Source of the DNA: a virus
Strand: one strand, 5' to 3'
Length of the DNA: 64,000 nucleotides
Virus record (IMG/VR): IMGVR_UViG_3300020172_001416
Span: 34,788 to 98,787 of that record
Part shown: positions 8,885 through 17,971 of the stretch, piece by piece
Layout: each line of letters opens with the position of its first letter
Position numbering within the stretch: the stretch's first letter is position 1
Notes under the pieces: model-generated
The model's input: only the letters and a program-made list of their open reading frames with translations
What the model was told of the DNA's origin: nothing
Database searches by the model: none
Position numbers and translations under genes: made by a program

Positions 8885-11800
8885 GAATTGACGTACCATT
8901 TAAGAAGTTACGAACAATCGCACATACCGCAGATATTCACATCCGTCTTTTCAAGCGTCACGAAGAATATCGGGAAGCATTTAATACATTCTACCAGCAA
9001 CTCCGTCAGACAGATTTAACTGACGGGGTTATCCTTGTTGCTGGTGATATACTTCATGCTAAGACGGATATGAGTCCAGAGATGGTGGAACTCGCGTCAG
9101 AATTTCTCCGTAATCTTGCGGACATTGCTCCAACTTTCATCATCGCAGGCAATCACGACCTCAATCTGTCCAATATGAATCGGTTGGATAGTTTGACGCC
9201 GATTATTAAGAATCTGAACCATCCGAATCTCCATTACTTCAAACACTCCGATATCTACCAAGTTGCTGACGTAGATTTCGCAGTATTTTCTATATTAGAT
9301 GACCGTGACCAATGGCCGGTTGTCGAAGATTGTCGTAAGAATGTACGAAAGATTGCATTATACCACGGACCAGTTCACGGCGCACAAACCGATGTCAAGT
9401 ACGTCATCACCAATCGTCACGTAGATGTGACCACATTCGAGGGATATGACGCCGTACTTCTTGGTGATATTCACAAGTATCAAGTATTGCAGGAAAGTAA
9501 TCCCGTCATCGTGTACTCATCGTCGCTTATCCAACAGAACCACGGAGAAACGGTTACTGGTCACGGCTGGTGTCTCTGGAATGTTGAAGAGTGTACACAC
9601 GTATTTAAGGAACTTCCGAACGCATATGGATATTACACACTGGAGTTAGTCGAAGGTAAGATTAACTTTCCAATCGATATGCCGAAGAATGTCCGACTTC
9701 GGTTGTTCACGGGAAACGCTGATACATCACTCATTAAGAAAACGACAGCGGCACTTCGGAAGCGTTACAATGTGATTGAATTGAGCATCAACAAGAATCG
9801 GTTCAATAATTCATCCCCGTCGTATCGTAAAGGAACGCATATCACGACCGATGTAACTAATGTGAACACGCAGAATTCGTTGATTCAAGATTGGATTGAA
9901 CGGAATCACGAAACCGTTGATGATGAATTGATGAAAAAGGTTGTATCCGTCAACAATAAGTTGAACGCCCAAATAAGTCATGAGGACCACTCACGAAATA
10001 TCCATTGGCGTCCGTTGAAGTTCACGTTCTCCAATATGTTCTCGTATGGTGAGAATAACGAGATTGATTTTGAGAATATGCATGGGATTCACGGTATCTT
10101 TGCTCAGAATGCATCTGGGAAGAGTTCATCGATGGATGCTCTTATCTTCTGTCTCTACGACAAGACTCCTCGTGCGTTCCGCGGTGACCATATTATGAAC
10201 AATCGGAAAGATACGTTTGAATGTGAGTTGAAGTTTGAGATTGACCAAGAAACTTATTTCATCCGTCGAACAGGTACACGGAAAAAGACAGGCGATGTCA
10301 AGGTGGACGTTTCGTTCTGGAAGGAACATTCTGATGGAACGCATACTTCGTTGAACGGTGAAGACCGCCGGGATACAAACGCCAATATCCGTAACTATGT
10401 AGGCAGTTATGAGGACTTCGTATTGACCACGTTGAGTAGTCAGACGGCAAACGCCCTATTCATTGACAAGTCACATTCGGAACGGAAGGACTTACTTATC
10501 CAATTTATGGGATTGAATATCTTTGATAAGTTATTTGATACCGCAAACGAGGAGAGTAAGGAAATCTCTGGTGCACTCAAAAAGTTTAAGAAGATTGATT
10601 TCGACCAAACCCTATCGGATACCCAAACCAAGTTAGAAAATGCAAAGGTACAACACGAAATGGTAGAAACTACTATCACGGAAATCAAGGGCGAACGTGA
10701 GGTGTTAGATGGGAAACTTCGTGATTGGCAGACCCAAAAGAAACCCGTCCCGAATATTGAACTAAATTTGGATAAACTGCAACAGAAGTTGGTTGAGACT
10801 AATAAATTAATTACGCAACATACCGAAAGTAGAGCTGACGCCGAAACCAGACTCCAAGAACTTCACTCAACGATTACCGAAAAGACGCAGCAGGTTGTGG
10901 ATGCGAACGTCCCAGAACTTCGTCAATCGGTAGAAGAATATAACAGATTGTCTGCTTTATTCAATAAGGGGACTGCCGCATTAAAGCTGACTACATCAAA
11001 GGTAACGGAGAAGGAAAAGTTCAAGACCAAGTTGGAAAGTTACAAGTATAATCCAGATTGTAATGTCTGCGTAGAAAACAACAAGTCTATCATTGAAGAT
11101 ATGGAGTCTGTCACTCACGAACTTGTTGACTTGTATGAACTTCAGACTAAACAAGAAGATGCAGTAAACGAAATCAAACAGCAGATGGAACCGTTGGTCG
11201 ATAAGGTTAATCTCTGTGCATACTACGAGAAGATACAGAGTGAAGTCCAACAACTCCAGAAGAAGGCAAGTGGATTAGAACTGGATATTCAGAAGTTGAT
11301 TACCAGTATTGAAAAGTGTGACCGTAATCGGGAACAGATTGAGAAGGACATTGAATTACATAAGGTGAACGAAGAAAACATCAAGCACAACAAGACGGTT
11401 GACGAACATATCAGTCACGTTGAATACGATATTAGTGTCAACAAAAAGACGATGGACAAGTTGGAGAAGCAACTTCGGGAACTTCACGGTGAAATTAAGG
11501 TATTAGAGGCTACTAAAACTGATATCCTTAACCAAATCAAGGAAGCAGAAGAACTTGAAGATACTTACGAAGCCTACAAGTATTATATGGAAGCCGTGGG
11601 TCGTGACGGGGTACCATACGAACTGATGTCACGGGCAATCCCGGCGATTGAGTCTGAAATAAATAATATTTTAACACAGATTGTCGAGTTCACCATTTCT
11701 CTCGAAGTGGATGGGAAGAACATTCTTGGGAAGCTTAACTACGACCACGAACGTATTTGGCCGTTGGAAAACTCGTCGGGTATGGAACGATTCATCAGCA

Positions 11801-12045
11801 GTCTCGCCATTCGGGTGGCTCTGTTAAACGCATCCAATCTCCCAAAACCGAACTTTATGATTATTGACGAAGGATTGGGAACACTTGACCCAGAAAACCT
11901 CAGTGCGATGGGAACAATGATGGGTATCCTAAAGTCACAATTCGATTTCCTTATCCTCATCAGTCACTTGGATACCGCTCGGGATATGGTGGATAAGGTA
12001 ATTGAAATCAAACGGGAGGACGGTTTCTCGTATATTAATGTCTAA
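8881..12045 (+). CDS. Fused Mre11-like nuclease and Rad50-like ATPase (gp47-gp46 in one chain)
   Basis: 1054 residues. The N-terminal part is a calcineurin-type phosphoesterase with the Mre11/SbcD motifs: D18-x-H20, G55-D56, G90-N91-H92-D93, a YHGPVHG motif and GDIHK. The second part is Rad50/SbcC-like: Walker A NASGKSS (about 410-416), long coiled coils, a zinc hook C727-N-V-C730, the signature SSGMERF, and Walker B MIIDEGLGTLD (about 993-1003). In T4 these are two proteins, gp47 and gp46, which resect DNA ends for recombination-dependent replication. No stop or frameshift separates the halves here, so a single chain is encoded. UvsX and gp32, its pathway partners, lie at the right end. Confidence 0.92.
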   Translation: MRIDVPFKKLRTIAHTADIHIRLFKRHEEYREAFNTFYQQLRQTDLTDGVILVAGDILHAKTDMSPEMVELASEFLRNLADIAPTFIIAGNHDLNLSNMNRLDSLTPIIKNLNHPNLHYFKHSDIYQVADVDFAVFSILDDRDQWPVVEDCRKNVRKIALYHGPVHGAQTDVKYVITNRHVDVTTFEGYDAVLLGDIHKYQVLQESNPVIVYSSSLIQQNHGETVTGHGWCLWNVEECTHVFKELPNAYGYYTLELVEGKINFPIDMPKNVRLRLFTGNADTSLIKKTTAALRKRYNVIELSINKNRFNNSSPSYRKGTHITTDVTNVNTQNSLIQDWIERNHETVDDELMKKVVSVNNKLNAQISHEDHSRNIHWRPLKFTFSNMFSYGENNEIDFENMHGIHGIFAQNASGKSSSMDALIFCLYDKTPRAFRGDHIMNNRKDTFECELKFEIDQETYFIRRTGTRKKTGDVKVDVSFWKEHSDGTHTSLNGEDRRDTNANIRNYVGSYEDFVLTTLSSQTANALFIDKSHSERKDLLIQFMGLNIFDKLFDTANEESKEISGALKKFKKIDFDQTLSDTQTKLENAKVQHEMVETTITEIKGEREVLDGKLRDWQTQKKPVPNIELNLDKLQQKLVETNKLITQHTESRADAETRLQELHSTITEKTQQVVDANVPELRQSVEEYNRLSALFNKGTAALKLTTSKVTEKEKFKTKLESYKYNPDCNVCVENNKSIIEDMESVTHELVDLYELQTKQEDAVNEIKQQMEPLVDKVNLCAYYEKIQSEVQQLQKKASGLELDIQKLITSIEKCDRNREQIEKDIELHKVNEENIKHNKTVDEHISHVEYDISVNKKTMDKLEKQLRELHGEIKVLEATKTDILNQIKEAEELEDTYEAYKYYMEAVGRDGVPYELMSRAIPAIESEINNILTQIVEFTISLEVDGKNILGKLNYDHERIWPLENSSGMERFISSLAIRVALLNASNLPKPNFMIIDEGLGTLDPENLSAMGTMMGILKSQFDFLILISHLDTARDMVDKVIEIKREDGFSYINV

Positions 12046-12050
12046 ATATA

Positions 12051-12060
12051 CTATTTATAT
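12051..12060 (+). promoter_or_regulatory. Putative late-promoter box
   Basis: CTATTTATAT, 21 nt before the start of the 12082 structural gene, directly after the end of the recombination gene. It marks the return from DNA metabolism to virion genes. Confidence 0.5.
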
Positions 12061-12081
12061 TGAGACTCTAGCCAGAAACCT

Positions 12082-13890
12082 ATGCCAAAGACTAGAAAGA
12101 CGTTACAATTAAAAAACTTAGCAAAATACGATGTGTTGGTTGAAGATAGGTCAGCCACCTCATCGTATTTTCAAGTAAACCTACCGCAGACTTTTAGTGG
12201 TGGTAGAAATTCGTTTTTATTAGCGGGTTCTCCATTTCTAAAAGCTGGGTCTAGTATTCAAATAGAAATTTTGGATGCGAAAGGACAAACTATATTTCAG
12301 AACCCAGTTCAAAAGTATATACAAGGCAATTCCAGATTGATATCTGTAGAAATTACAGAAAAAACAGCTCCTGGATTTGCTACAGTTATTATTATGGGAA
12401 TAGCCTCTAAGTTGACAACCGGAGAAGCTATACCTTCTAACTGGGAAAAGTCGTATAATGTTCGCTGGTCAACTAGAATTTTGGTTGAACCCAACGCGAG
12501 AAACACTTCCCCACTTGTATTTTTAAATACACCAGTTGTGTTTTCGGAAGAAAAGAGGTTGTATAGTGTGGCAACCTCGTCGTATGTATCCGCGAGTACG
12601 CAGTTCACGGCAAGCTTAACTCCGGTAAAATATTCTAGTTTTCAAATTGGTTATTTGATTAAGGCAGAAGCACCTACGTCATTTTCCGCAGACTATATTG
12701 GCGGGTACATCACGGGGTCGTTGTTGATAAACGGGGTAAGCGCAAGCTTGTATGTACCCATCAATGAAATTTTAAACGATACGACGGCGTTTAGTACAGG
12801 TGAACTTATCAAAACCTCAAACGGTGAAGTTATAGAATCACTATATTTGACAAGTGGTAGCTACTCATCATCAATATTAGGAGCATCGGTGAAAGTGTCA
12901 TCGTCTGCCAAGTTGGTATATAGTAAACTAAGTACCACCGAAGTGAACATACCAATTTCATACGCCAAGCTAAGAATTATTAATCTTAATACGGTTAGTG
13001 GCGAACCATTCAAGTTTAAAGTATCAAGTAGAGTTTCAACGAACATATCCGATTATAAATTCGTTGCAGATACTCCAGTAACTACTAATGATTTATTAGT
13101 AACCAGTTCGATTCGTGGTGATTTATCTATCGGAGACTTTTATACAACACCAACGGCATCAAAAAACTGGTATGCGGATTCGCTACTATCCAGTAGTAAT
13201 CCGATATACACAGTGTCGGGGTCAAAACCGTATTATAATTCATCACTTACGTCTACACCTTTCACACTATCTGTAACTGATGATGTGTTACTACGGTCAA
13301 TTCGGGCAGATGTTCCAACATATAATGACCAAGTATTTTCCGGAAGTGTGTCTGCTAGCGGATATTTTATTGGAAATAAAGAATCTATTACATTATTCCC
13401 AACAACAGAATATACTCTCCAACTTGATGCATTTTACAAAAATTATTCAGGATCAGTAAATTTAACTGGTGTAGACCCGAAGATAGATATTTATATGGTA
13501 GGAGTTAATAACACACTGGTTATTGATAATAATCCACTAGGACAAAAAATAGGTACATTATCTGTAGTAACTGGAGCGGCGTCTCAACGATTCCAACAAA
13601 AACAATTTAACTTCACGCCGGCTATTTCCATAGGAAGTTCGGTTGGTATTCGGTTTGTAGTAAGTAATGGATTTTGGTATTTGTCTAATATTTCATTAAA
13701 ACCAGCCTCAGATAAGTTATTTTCTCCAGATGAAGCACAAGTATTAGTACCAAATACTGAATATTTTAATGAGTTATTAGAGCATAAAGTAGAATTCTTT
13801 GATATTAACAATAATTCAACAGATGTCGCTGTTTCTTCGATACCAACTTTCTTTACTGGTTCGAATATCGACTTGGGTACTCTTCCATGA
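12082..13890 (+). CDS. Virion structural protein, unknown role
   Basis: 602 residues, Ser/Thr-rich, almost entirely beta-type sequence with no catalytic motif, membrane segment or coiled coil. The N-terminus is basic (MPKTRKTLQLKNL). Low-complexity beta stretches such as LTSGSYSSSILGASVKVSSS resemble other tail proteins in the window. A putative late promoter precedes it and it overlaps the next gene by ATGA. Probably a tail or fibre-attachment protein; identity not known. Confidence 0.65.
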   Translation: MPKTRKTLQLKNLAKYDVLVEDRSATSSYFQVNLPQTFSGGRNSFLLAGSPFLKAGSSIQIEILDAKGQTIFQNPVQKYIQGNSRLISVEITEKTAPGFATVIIMGIASKLTTGEAIPSNWEKSYNVRWSTRILVEPNARNTSPLVFLNTPVVFSEEKRLYSVATSSYVSASTQFTASLTPVKYSSFQIGYLIKAEAPTSFSADYIGGYITGSLLINGVSASLYVPINEILNDTTAFSTGELIKTSNGEVIESLYLTSGSYSSSILGASVKVSSSAKLVYSKLSTTEVNIPISYAKLRIINLNTVSGEPFKFKVSSRVSTNISDYKFVADTPVTTNDLLVTSSIRGDLSIGDFYTTPTASKNWYADSLLSSSNPIYTVSGSKPYYNSSLTSTPFTLSVTDDVLLRSIRADVPTYNDQVFSGSVSASGYFIGNKESITLFPTTEYTLQLDAFYKNYSGSVNLTGVDPKIDIYMVGVNNTLVIDNNPLGQKIGTLSVVTGAASQRFQQKQFNFTPAISIGSSVGIRFVVSNGFWYLSNISLKPASDKLFSPDEAQVLVPNTEYFNELLEHKVEFFDINNNSTDVAVSSIPTFFTGSNIDLGTLP

Positions 13891-16700
13891 AATCAGCAAT
13901 AGATATTTTATTTGAACAAGCTCAATCTGAACAGTTTCATATAAACGAGTTCAATCGGATGCTTCATGCGTTAGATGAAAAGAAACGAAAGAAGTGTACC
14001 ATCTATCCGACTGATTCTGGAAATCAAATACGTAAAAAGTGTAAGCAAGCCAAGGTGTGGGGATTACACTACGCTCCGGTTTGGGATAAGTATATGAAGG
14101 ACAACCCGCCTGCAGAAATTCCAACAAGTACAGATGGTGGAGTAGACGCAGGGGATGCTGGAGACGCCGGAGATGCAGCAGGCGGAGACGGAGCCGGAGT
14201 TGGTGAAATGAAAGGTCTAGCTGGGTCAAAATTCACATATCCGATGTCAAGCGGTCCAGACGATGACTATCAACTTAAACCAAAAAACGAAGCAGGTTCC
14301 AGCACAGAACGTGTTCGTCGGTATTATCGCCGTCATCCAGAAAAAGTTCGTGCATATCTAAAAAAGACACAAGATGATCGTGTTGCTCGTAATCGTGACA
14401 GACGTAAGGCAGTTAAAAAACACGGCAAAGCTAAGATGAAAAATCACGATGTGCATCATCCAAACGGTGCACAAAATGGTAATTGGAAATTAGCAAAGAA
14501 AGACCACGGCCGGGATAAGAAGAACGAAAATATTGAATACGTCTATCTGTCAGAATTAGCAGAGGGGCTTGTACCAAATGGTAGTTGGACACTCATTTAC
14601 GAAGGTGGTGCCGCAGGACATATGGCGCACCCATACGAAGATGATTCACTTTCATTTACAGACGTAAAAGATATGGTTACCCGTGGATTGGTTGGTGATT
14701 TGGGAGCAGAAGAACCCGTCACTGAAAAACTTGACGGTCAAAATATTATGTTCACCGTGCGCGACGGTCGTGTTTATTTCGCTCGTAATAAGGGACAAGT
14801 CAAGAACAAAGGTAAGAACGCATTAGATACCGCCGGCATTCGTCAAATGTTTGCTGGCCGTGGGGATATTGAAAAGGCATTTACTGGGGCAGCAGAAGAT
14901 TTACAAAGTGCAATTGATGCACTCCCAGAAGATGAACGAAGTAAGATGTTTGCCGACGGGTCGAAGTTTATGAATGTTGAAATCGTTTTTCCAGACACTA
15001 AGAATGTTATCCCGTATGACAAGTCAGTATTGGTGTTTCACGGAACCGTTGAATATGACGACGAAGGTAACGAAATCAAGCGGTCAGTCGAAGATGGCCG
15101 TGAATTATCTGACCAACTTACTAAGGTTAATGCGCAAAAGCAAAAAACATTTGGTATCTCTGGTCCAAAGACAATCAGTTTCAGCGATGCACAGACAGTA
15201 GAAAATAAAAATGCATTGAAGAAAATCGGTGCACGTATTTCTCAATTACAGAAAGAATATGGATTGGACGATAAGTCCACTATTGAAGATTATAAGACAA
15301 AGTGGTGGGAAGATAAACTTATTCAAATTTCCCAAGAAAATGGTTTGGAATTTACTAAACAAGAATTTGAAGGTATGACTCGTCGCTGGGCATTGGGTGA
15401 TAAGAAGTTCAAAGTCTCCGACATTGAAGACCCAGAAAAGAAAAAGTGGTTCCGTCAATTTGAAGGAAGTGAATTAAAAGCCGCACAACGCGAAGCAGTA
15501 CGTCCGCTGGAAAGTGTATTCTTGCAAGTGGGTGCTATGTCACTTAAGCGGGTTACTGATTTCTTATCAGCAAATAATCCAGAACTTGCGAAGAAGTTGA
15601 AGGCAGAAGTGTTAGATACAATTAAGCAAATTCAGCAAACGGGTGATGCAAACAAATTAGCTGCGTTACAAATTCAATTGGAACGCTTGCAAGATATCGG
15701 AATGGATAATATTGTTCCAACCGAAGGTATGGTCTTTATGTACAAGGGCAAGCCATACAAGTTCACCGGAACATTCGCTCCAGTAAATCAAATTTTAGGT
15801 ACGTTGAAGTTTGATAAGGGCGAAGCAAAGTTAGTTGATGAACCAAAAGAAACACCAAAAACAGAACCAACCACAAAACCAGCTCAAGGGGAACAACGTA
15901 CTGTCGCTATCTTTACCGGACGTTTCCAACCATTCCACGCTGGTCACTATAGTATCTACAAGTCAATGGTGGATAAGTTTGGTAAGGAAAACGTATACAT
16001 CGCAACAAGTGACAAGACCGAAGCTGGGAAGTCTCCATTCAGATTCAACGATAAGAAGCAGATTATGACCCAGATGTTTGATATTCCAGAAGATATGGTG
16101 GTTCAAGTCAAGAATCCATACGCACCAAAAGAAATTCTTGAAAAATTACCACCAGAAACCGTATACGTTACTGCCGTCAGTCAAAAGGACGCGGAGCGTT
16201 TAGGTGGAAAGTATTTCCAACCATACGATGAAAAGGGTCCAAAGAAAGGATTTGCCGACCAAGGATATTTTATGGTCGCTCCAGAATTGAAGGTTGATAT
16301 TGATGGGAAGAATATTAGTGGAACACAACTTCGAGCAATTTTTGGTAATCCAAATATCACCGATGAAGTCAAGCAAGAAATCTTCGCAAAGGTATACGGT
16401 AAGTTTGACCAAGATATCTTCGATAAGGTTATAAAAACCACAACCAAATCAGAAGAAGAATTGAAAATTACCAACAAGTTTACAGAACCAACAAAAGGAA
16501 AAGTAATGCCGGTAACTCCAGCACAAAAGCAACCAAAGGACAAGCCAAATGTAGATACTAATACAAGTAATGACGCATCTCAATACCAACCAGGCGAAAC
16601 GTGGCAAACCGCCGGTGGTAACTTTGGCGGTAAAAATAAGAAGGGTCAAATTAAGTACTTCGGTACAGAAGACAAGGCACAGATATTCGCAACCAAGTGA
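13887..16700 (+). CDS. Multidomain ligase-like nucleotidyltransferase fused to NMNAT/cytidylyltransferase-like domain
   Basis: 937 residues. An N-terminal region begins MKSAIDILFEQ and continues with a Gly/Asp-rich linker, then a basic segment with an HNH-like DVHHPNG (188-194)...NGNW...HGRDK pattern. A ligase-type core follows: motif I E-K281-L-D-G284, E365 in a motif III-like position, E613-G-M-V-F as motif IV and K625 in a motif V position, as in ATP-dependent RNA/DNA ligases. A Pro/Thr linker leads to a nucleotidylyltransferase domain with GRFQPFHAGH (678-687) and ISGTQLR, as in NMN adenylyltransferases. Possible roles are nucleic-acid end repair and NAD synthesis. The N-terminus resembles a capsid-targeting peptide, so the protein may be packaged. 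Domain calls are good; biological role is inference. Confidence 0.8.
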   Translation: MKSAIDILFEQAQSEQFHINEFNRMLHALDEKKRKKCTIYPTDSGNQIRKKCKQAKVWGLHYAPVWDKYMKDNPPAEIPTSTDGGVDAGDAGDAGDAAGGDGAGVGEMKGLAGSKFTYPMSSGPDDDYQLKPKNEAGSSTERVRRYYRRHPEKVRAYLKKTQDDRVARNRDRRKAVKKHGKAKMKNHDVHHPNGAQNGNWKLAKKDHGRDKKNENIEYVYLSELAEGLVPNGSWTLIYEGGAAGHMAHPYEDDSLSFTDVKDMVTRGLVGDLGAEEPVTEKLDGQNIMFTVRDGRVYFARNKGQVKNKGKNALDTAGIRQMFAGRGDIEKAFTGAAEDLQSAIDALPEDERSKMFADGSKFMNVEIVFPDTKNVIPYDKSVLVFHGTVEYDDEGNEIKRSVEDGRELSDQLTKVNAQKQKTFGISGPKTISFSDAQTVENKNALKKIGARISQLQKEYGLDDKSTIEDYKTKWWEDKLIQISQENGLEFTKQEFEGMTRRWALGDKKFKVSDIEDPEKKKWFRQFEGSELKAAQREAVRPLESVFLQVGAMSLKRVTDFLSANNPELAKKLKAEVLDTIKQIQQTGDANKLAALQIQLERLQDIGMDNIVPTEGMVFMYKGKPYKFTGTFAPVNQILGTLKFDKGEAKLVDEPKETPKTEPTTKPAQGEQRTVAIFTGRFQPFHAGHYSIYKSMVDKFGKENVYIATSDKTEAGKSPFRFNDKKQIMTQMFDIPEDMVVQVKNPYAPKEILEKLPPETVYVTAVSQKDAERLGGKYFQPYDEKGPKKGFADQGYFMVAPELKVDIDGKNISGTQLRAIFGNPNITDEVKQEIFAKVYGKFDQDIFDKVIKTTTKSEEELKITNKFTEPTKGKVMPVTPAQKQPKDKPNVDTNTSNDASQYQPGETWQTAGGNFGGKNKKGQIKYFGTEDKAQIFATK

Positions 16701-16706
16701 GGTTAT

Positions 16707-17345
16707 ATGTTTAAAAATGAAGAAGCATTAAATGATGTTCGTAGAAAAGTTGCAGAAAAAATGAAGAAGGATGGTGACAAGTTAATATTTGGATGGCGAG
16801 GAGAGCCAGAACCCACTAGAAAGGAAGGCGATGAGTGGGTAGATGTTAATGGAAAGAAATGGACAATCAAGGGTGGTATCCGCCAATCCGTTACAAAGTT
16901 GGATTCTGCAAAGACTCCCTATTGGTGTCCAAAGTGCAGTAAGCCAATGAATCATAGATTTGATATTAAATTTTGGAGAATCCGTGGTCATTGCTTTGAT
17001 TGTAACATTAAAGCTGAAACGGAACTTCGTCGTCAAGGAAAATGGCAAGAATTTGAACACAAGACATTACTGAGAAATTACATAGCTAAACTCAGAGACA
17101 CTATTGCAGAACTTCAAGACTATCACGATACCGTCACCAAACCAGAATTCGTGAACGCTGACGAAACAAAAATTTTGATGATTGAAAAGTGGGACGTTGA
17201 TATTGAAAAAGTAAAGTCTGACCTTCGGGCAGATATTGCGAATTTGCAAAAAATGTTAGATGATACAATTACAGAATTTGGTACTGGAGAAGATAATGAA
17301 ACGAAAAACGAAGTCGTTACTGGAACGGACGAAGTTAATAGCTGA
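16707..17345 (+). CDS. Zinc-ribbon protein, unknown role
   Basis: 212 residues. A four-cysteine zinc ribbon is formed by C74-P-K-C77 and C96-F-D-C99. The region before it is Trp/Lys-rich, and the C-terminal half (from about 105) is helical and probably coiled coil. It follows the ligase-NMNAT gene by 6 nt and its end overlaps the membrane-protein gene. No family is certain; the zinc ribbon suggests nucleic-acid or protein binding. Confidence 0.65.
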   Translation: MFKNEEALNDVRRKVAEKMKKDGDKLIFGWRGEPEPTRKEGDEWVDVNGKKWTIKGGIRQSVTKLDSAKTPYWCPKCSKPMNHRFDIKFWRIRGHCFDCNIKAETELRRQGKWQEFEHKTLLRNYIAKLRDTIAELQDYHDTVTKPEFVNADETKILMIEKWDVDIEKVKSDLRADIANLQKMLDDTITEFGTGEDNETKNEVVTGTDEVNS

Positions 17346-17964
17346 AACTATCACGGCGGTACTGCCACTCGCTAAAATTGCATTAGTAGCGGCCGGTGTA
17401 TTGTCATTAGTAATGATGTTCAAGGTTAATAAGACCGAAGATGAAATGGACAAATATATTGCCGAATACAAGGTATTTCAAGCAAAGGCTGAACAAGCGA
17501 CAGAACTAGCCGATAGTTTGTCACAAGAAATTGTTATTGCCGACAATGAGTCCCGAGCAGCTGAAGGTCGTGCCAAAGTATTAAGTCGTCAAGTCAGTGT
17601 ACTACAGAACGAAACATTAAGTATGGAAGAACGGGCGGAAGTGATGAAAGAAACATTACTTGACACGTTAGAATTAGCTCGTCAAATCTTACCACTTAAA
17701 GATTCTATTATCGCAAAACAAAAAGAAACCATTGCCACACAAGGTACCCAAGTAACAGAACTTGAAGGTGCATTGTTAAGCAAAGATAATGCATTGCGTA
17801 TGGCGATGATGCGGGGTGATAGTCTCCAAGCAGTTATCAATCTTATCCCACCTGCCCCAAAGAATCCTAACCGTATGTTTGGAATCAAGTTACCAAGTCG
17901 AAAGGCATCCTTTGCGGTTGGATTAGCAATGGGTATCGGAGCAGGAGTCCTTGTAATCAAGTAG
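17296..17964 (+). CDS. Membrane-anchored coiled-coil protein (spanin-like topology)
   Basis: 222 residues from the ATG at 17296, chosen over the in-frame ATG at 17260 because GGAGA (17287-17291) lies 4 nt upstream of it. It overlaps the previous gene by 50 nt in another frame. A basic N-terminus is followed by a hydrophobic segment (about 24-43, IALVAAGVLSLVMMF), a long charged coiled coil, and a second hydrophobic stretch at the very C-terminus (FAVGLAMGIGAGVLVIK). The first part looks like an inner-membrane spanin, but the C-terminal segment is unusual for one. It directly precedes terminase; a lysis role is only a possibility. Confidence 0.6.
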   Translation: MKRKTKSLLERTKLIAETITAVLPLAKIALVAAGVLSLVMMFKVNKTEDEMDKYIAEYKVFQAKAEQATELADSLSQEIVIADNESRAAEGRAKVLSRQVSVLQNETLSMEERAEVMKETLLDTLELARQILPLKDSIIAKQKETIATQGTQVTELEGALLSKDNALRMAMMRGDSLQAVINLIPPAPKNPNRMFGIKLPSRKASFAVGLAMGIGAGVLVIK

Positions 17965-17971
17965 AGGTTTT

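Noticed and set aside
16181-16543. Reverse-strand frame inside the NMNAT domain
   Set aside because: Opposite a conserved catalytic domain; no start context.
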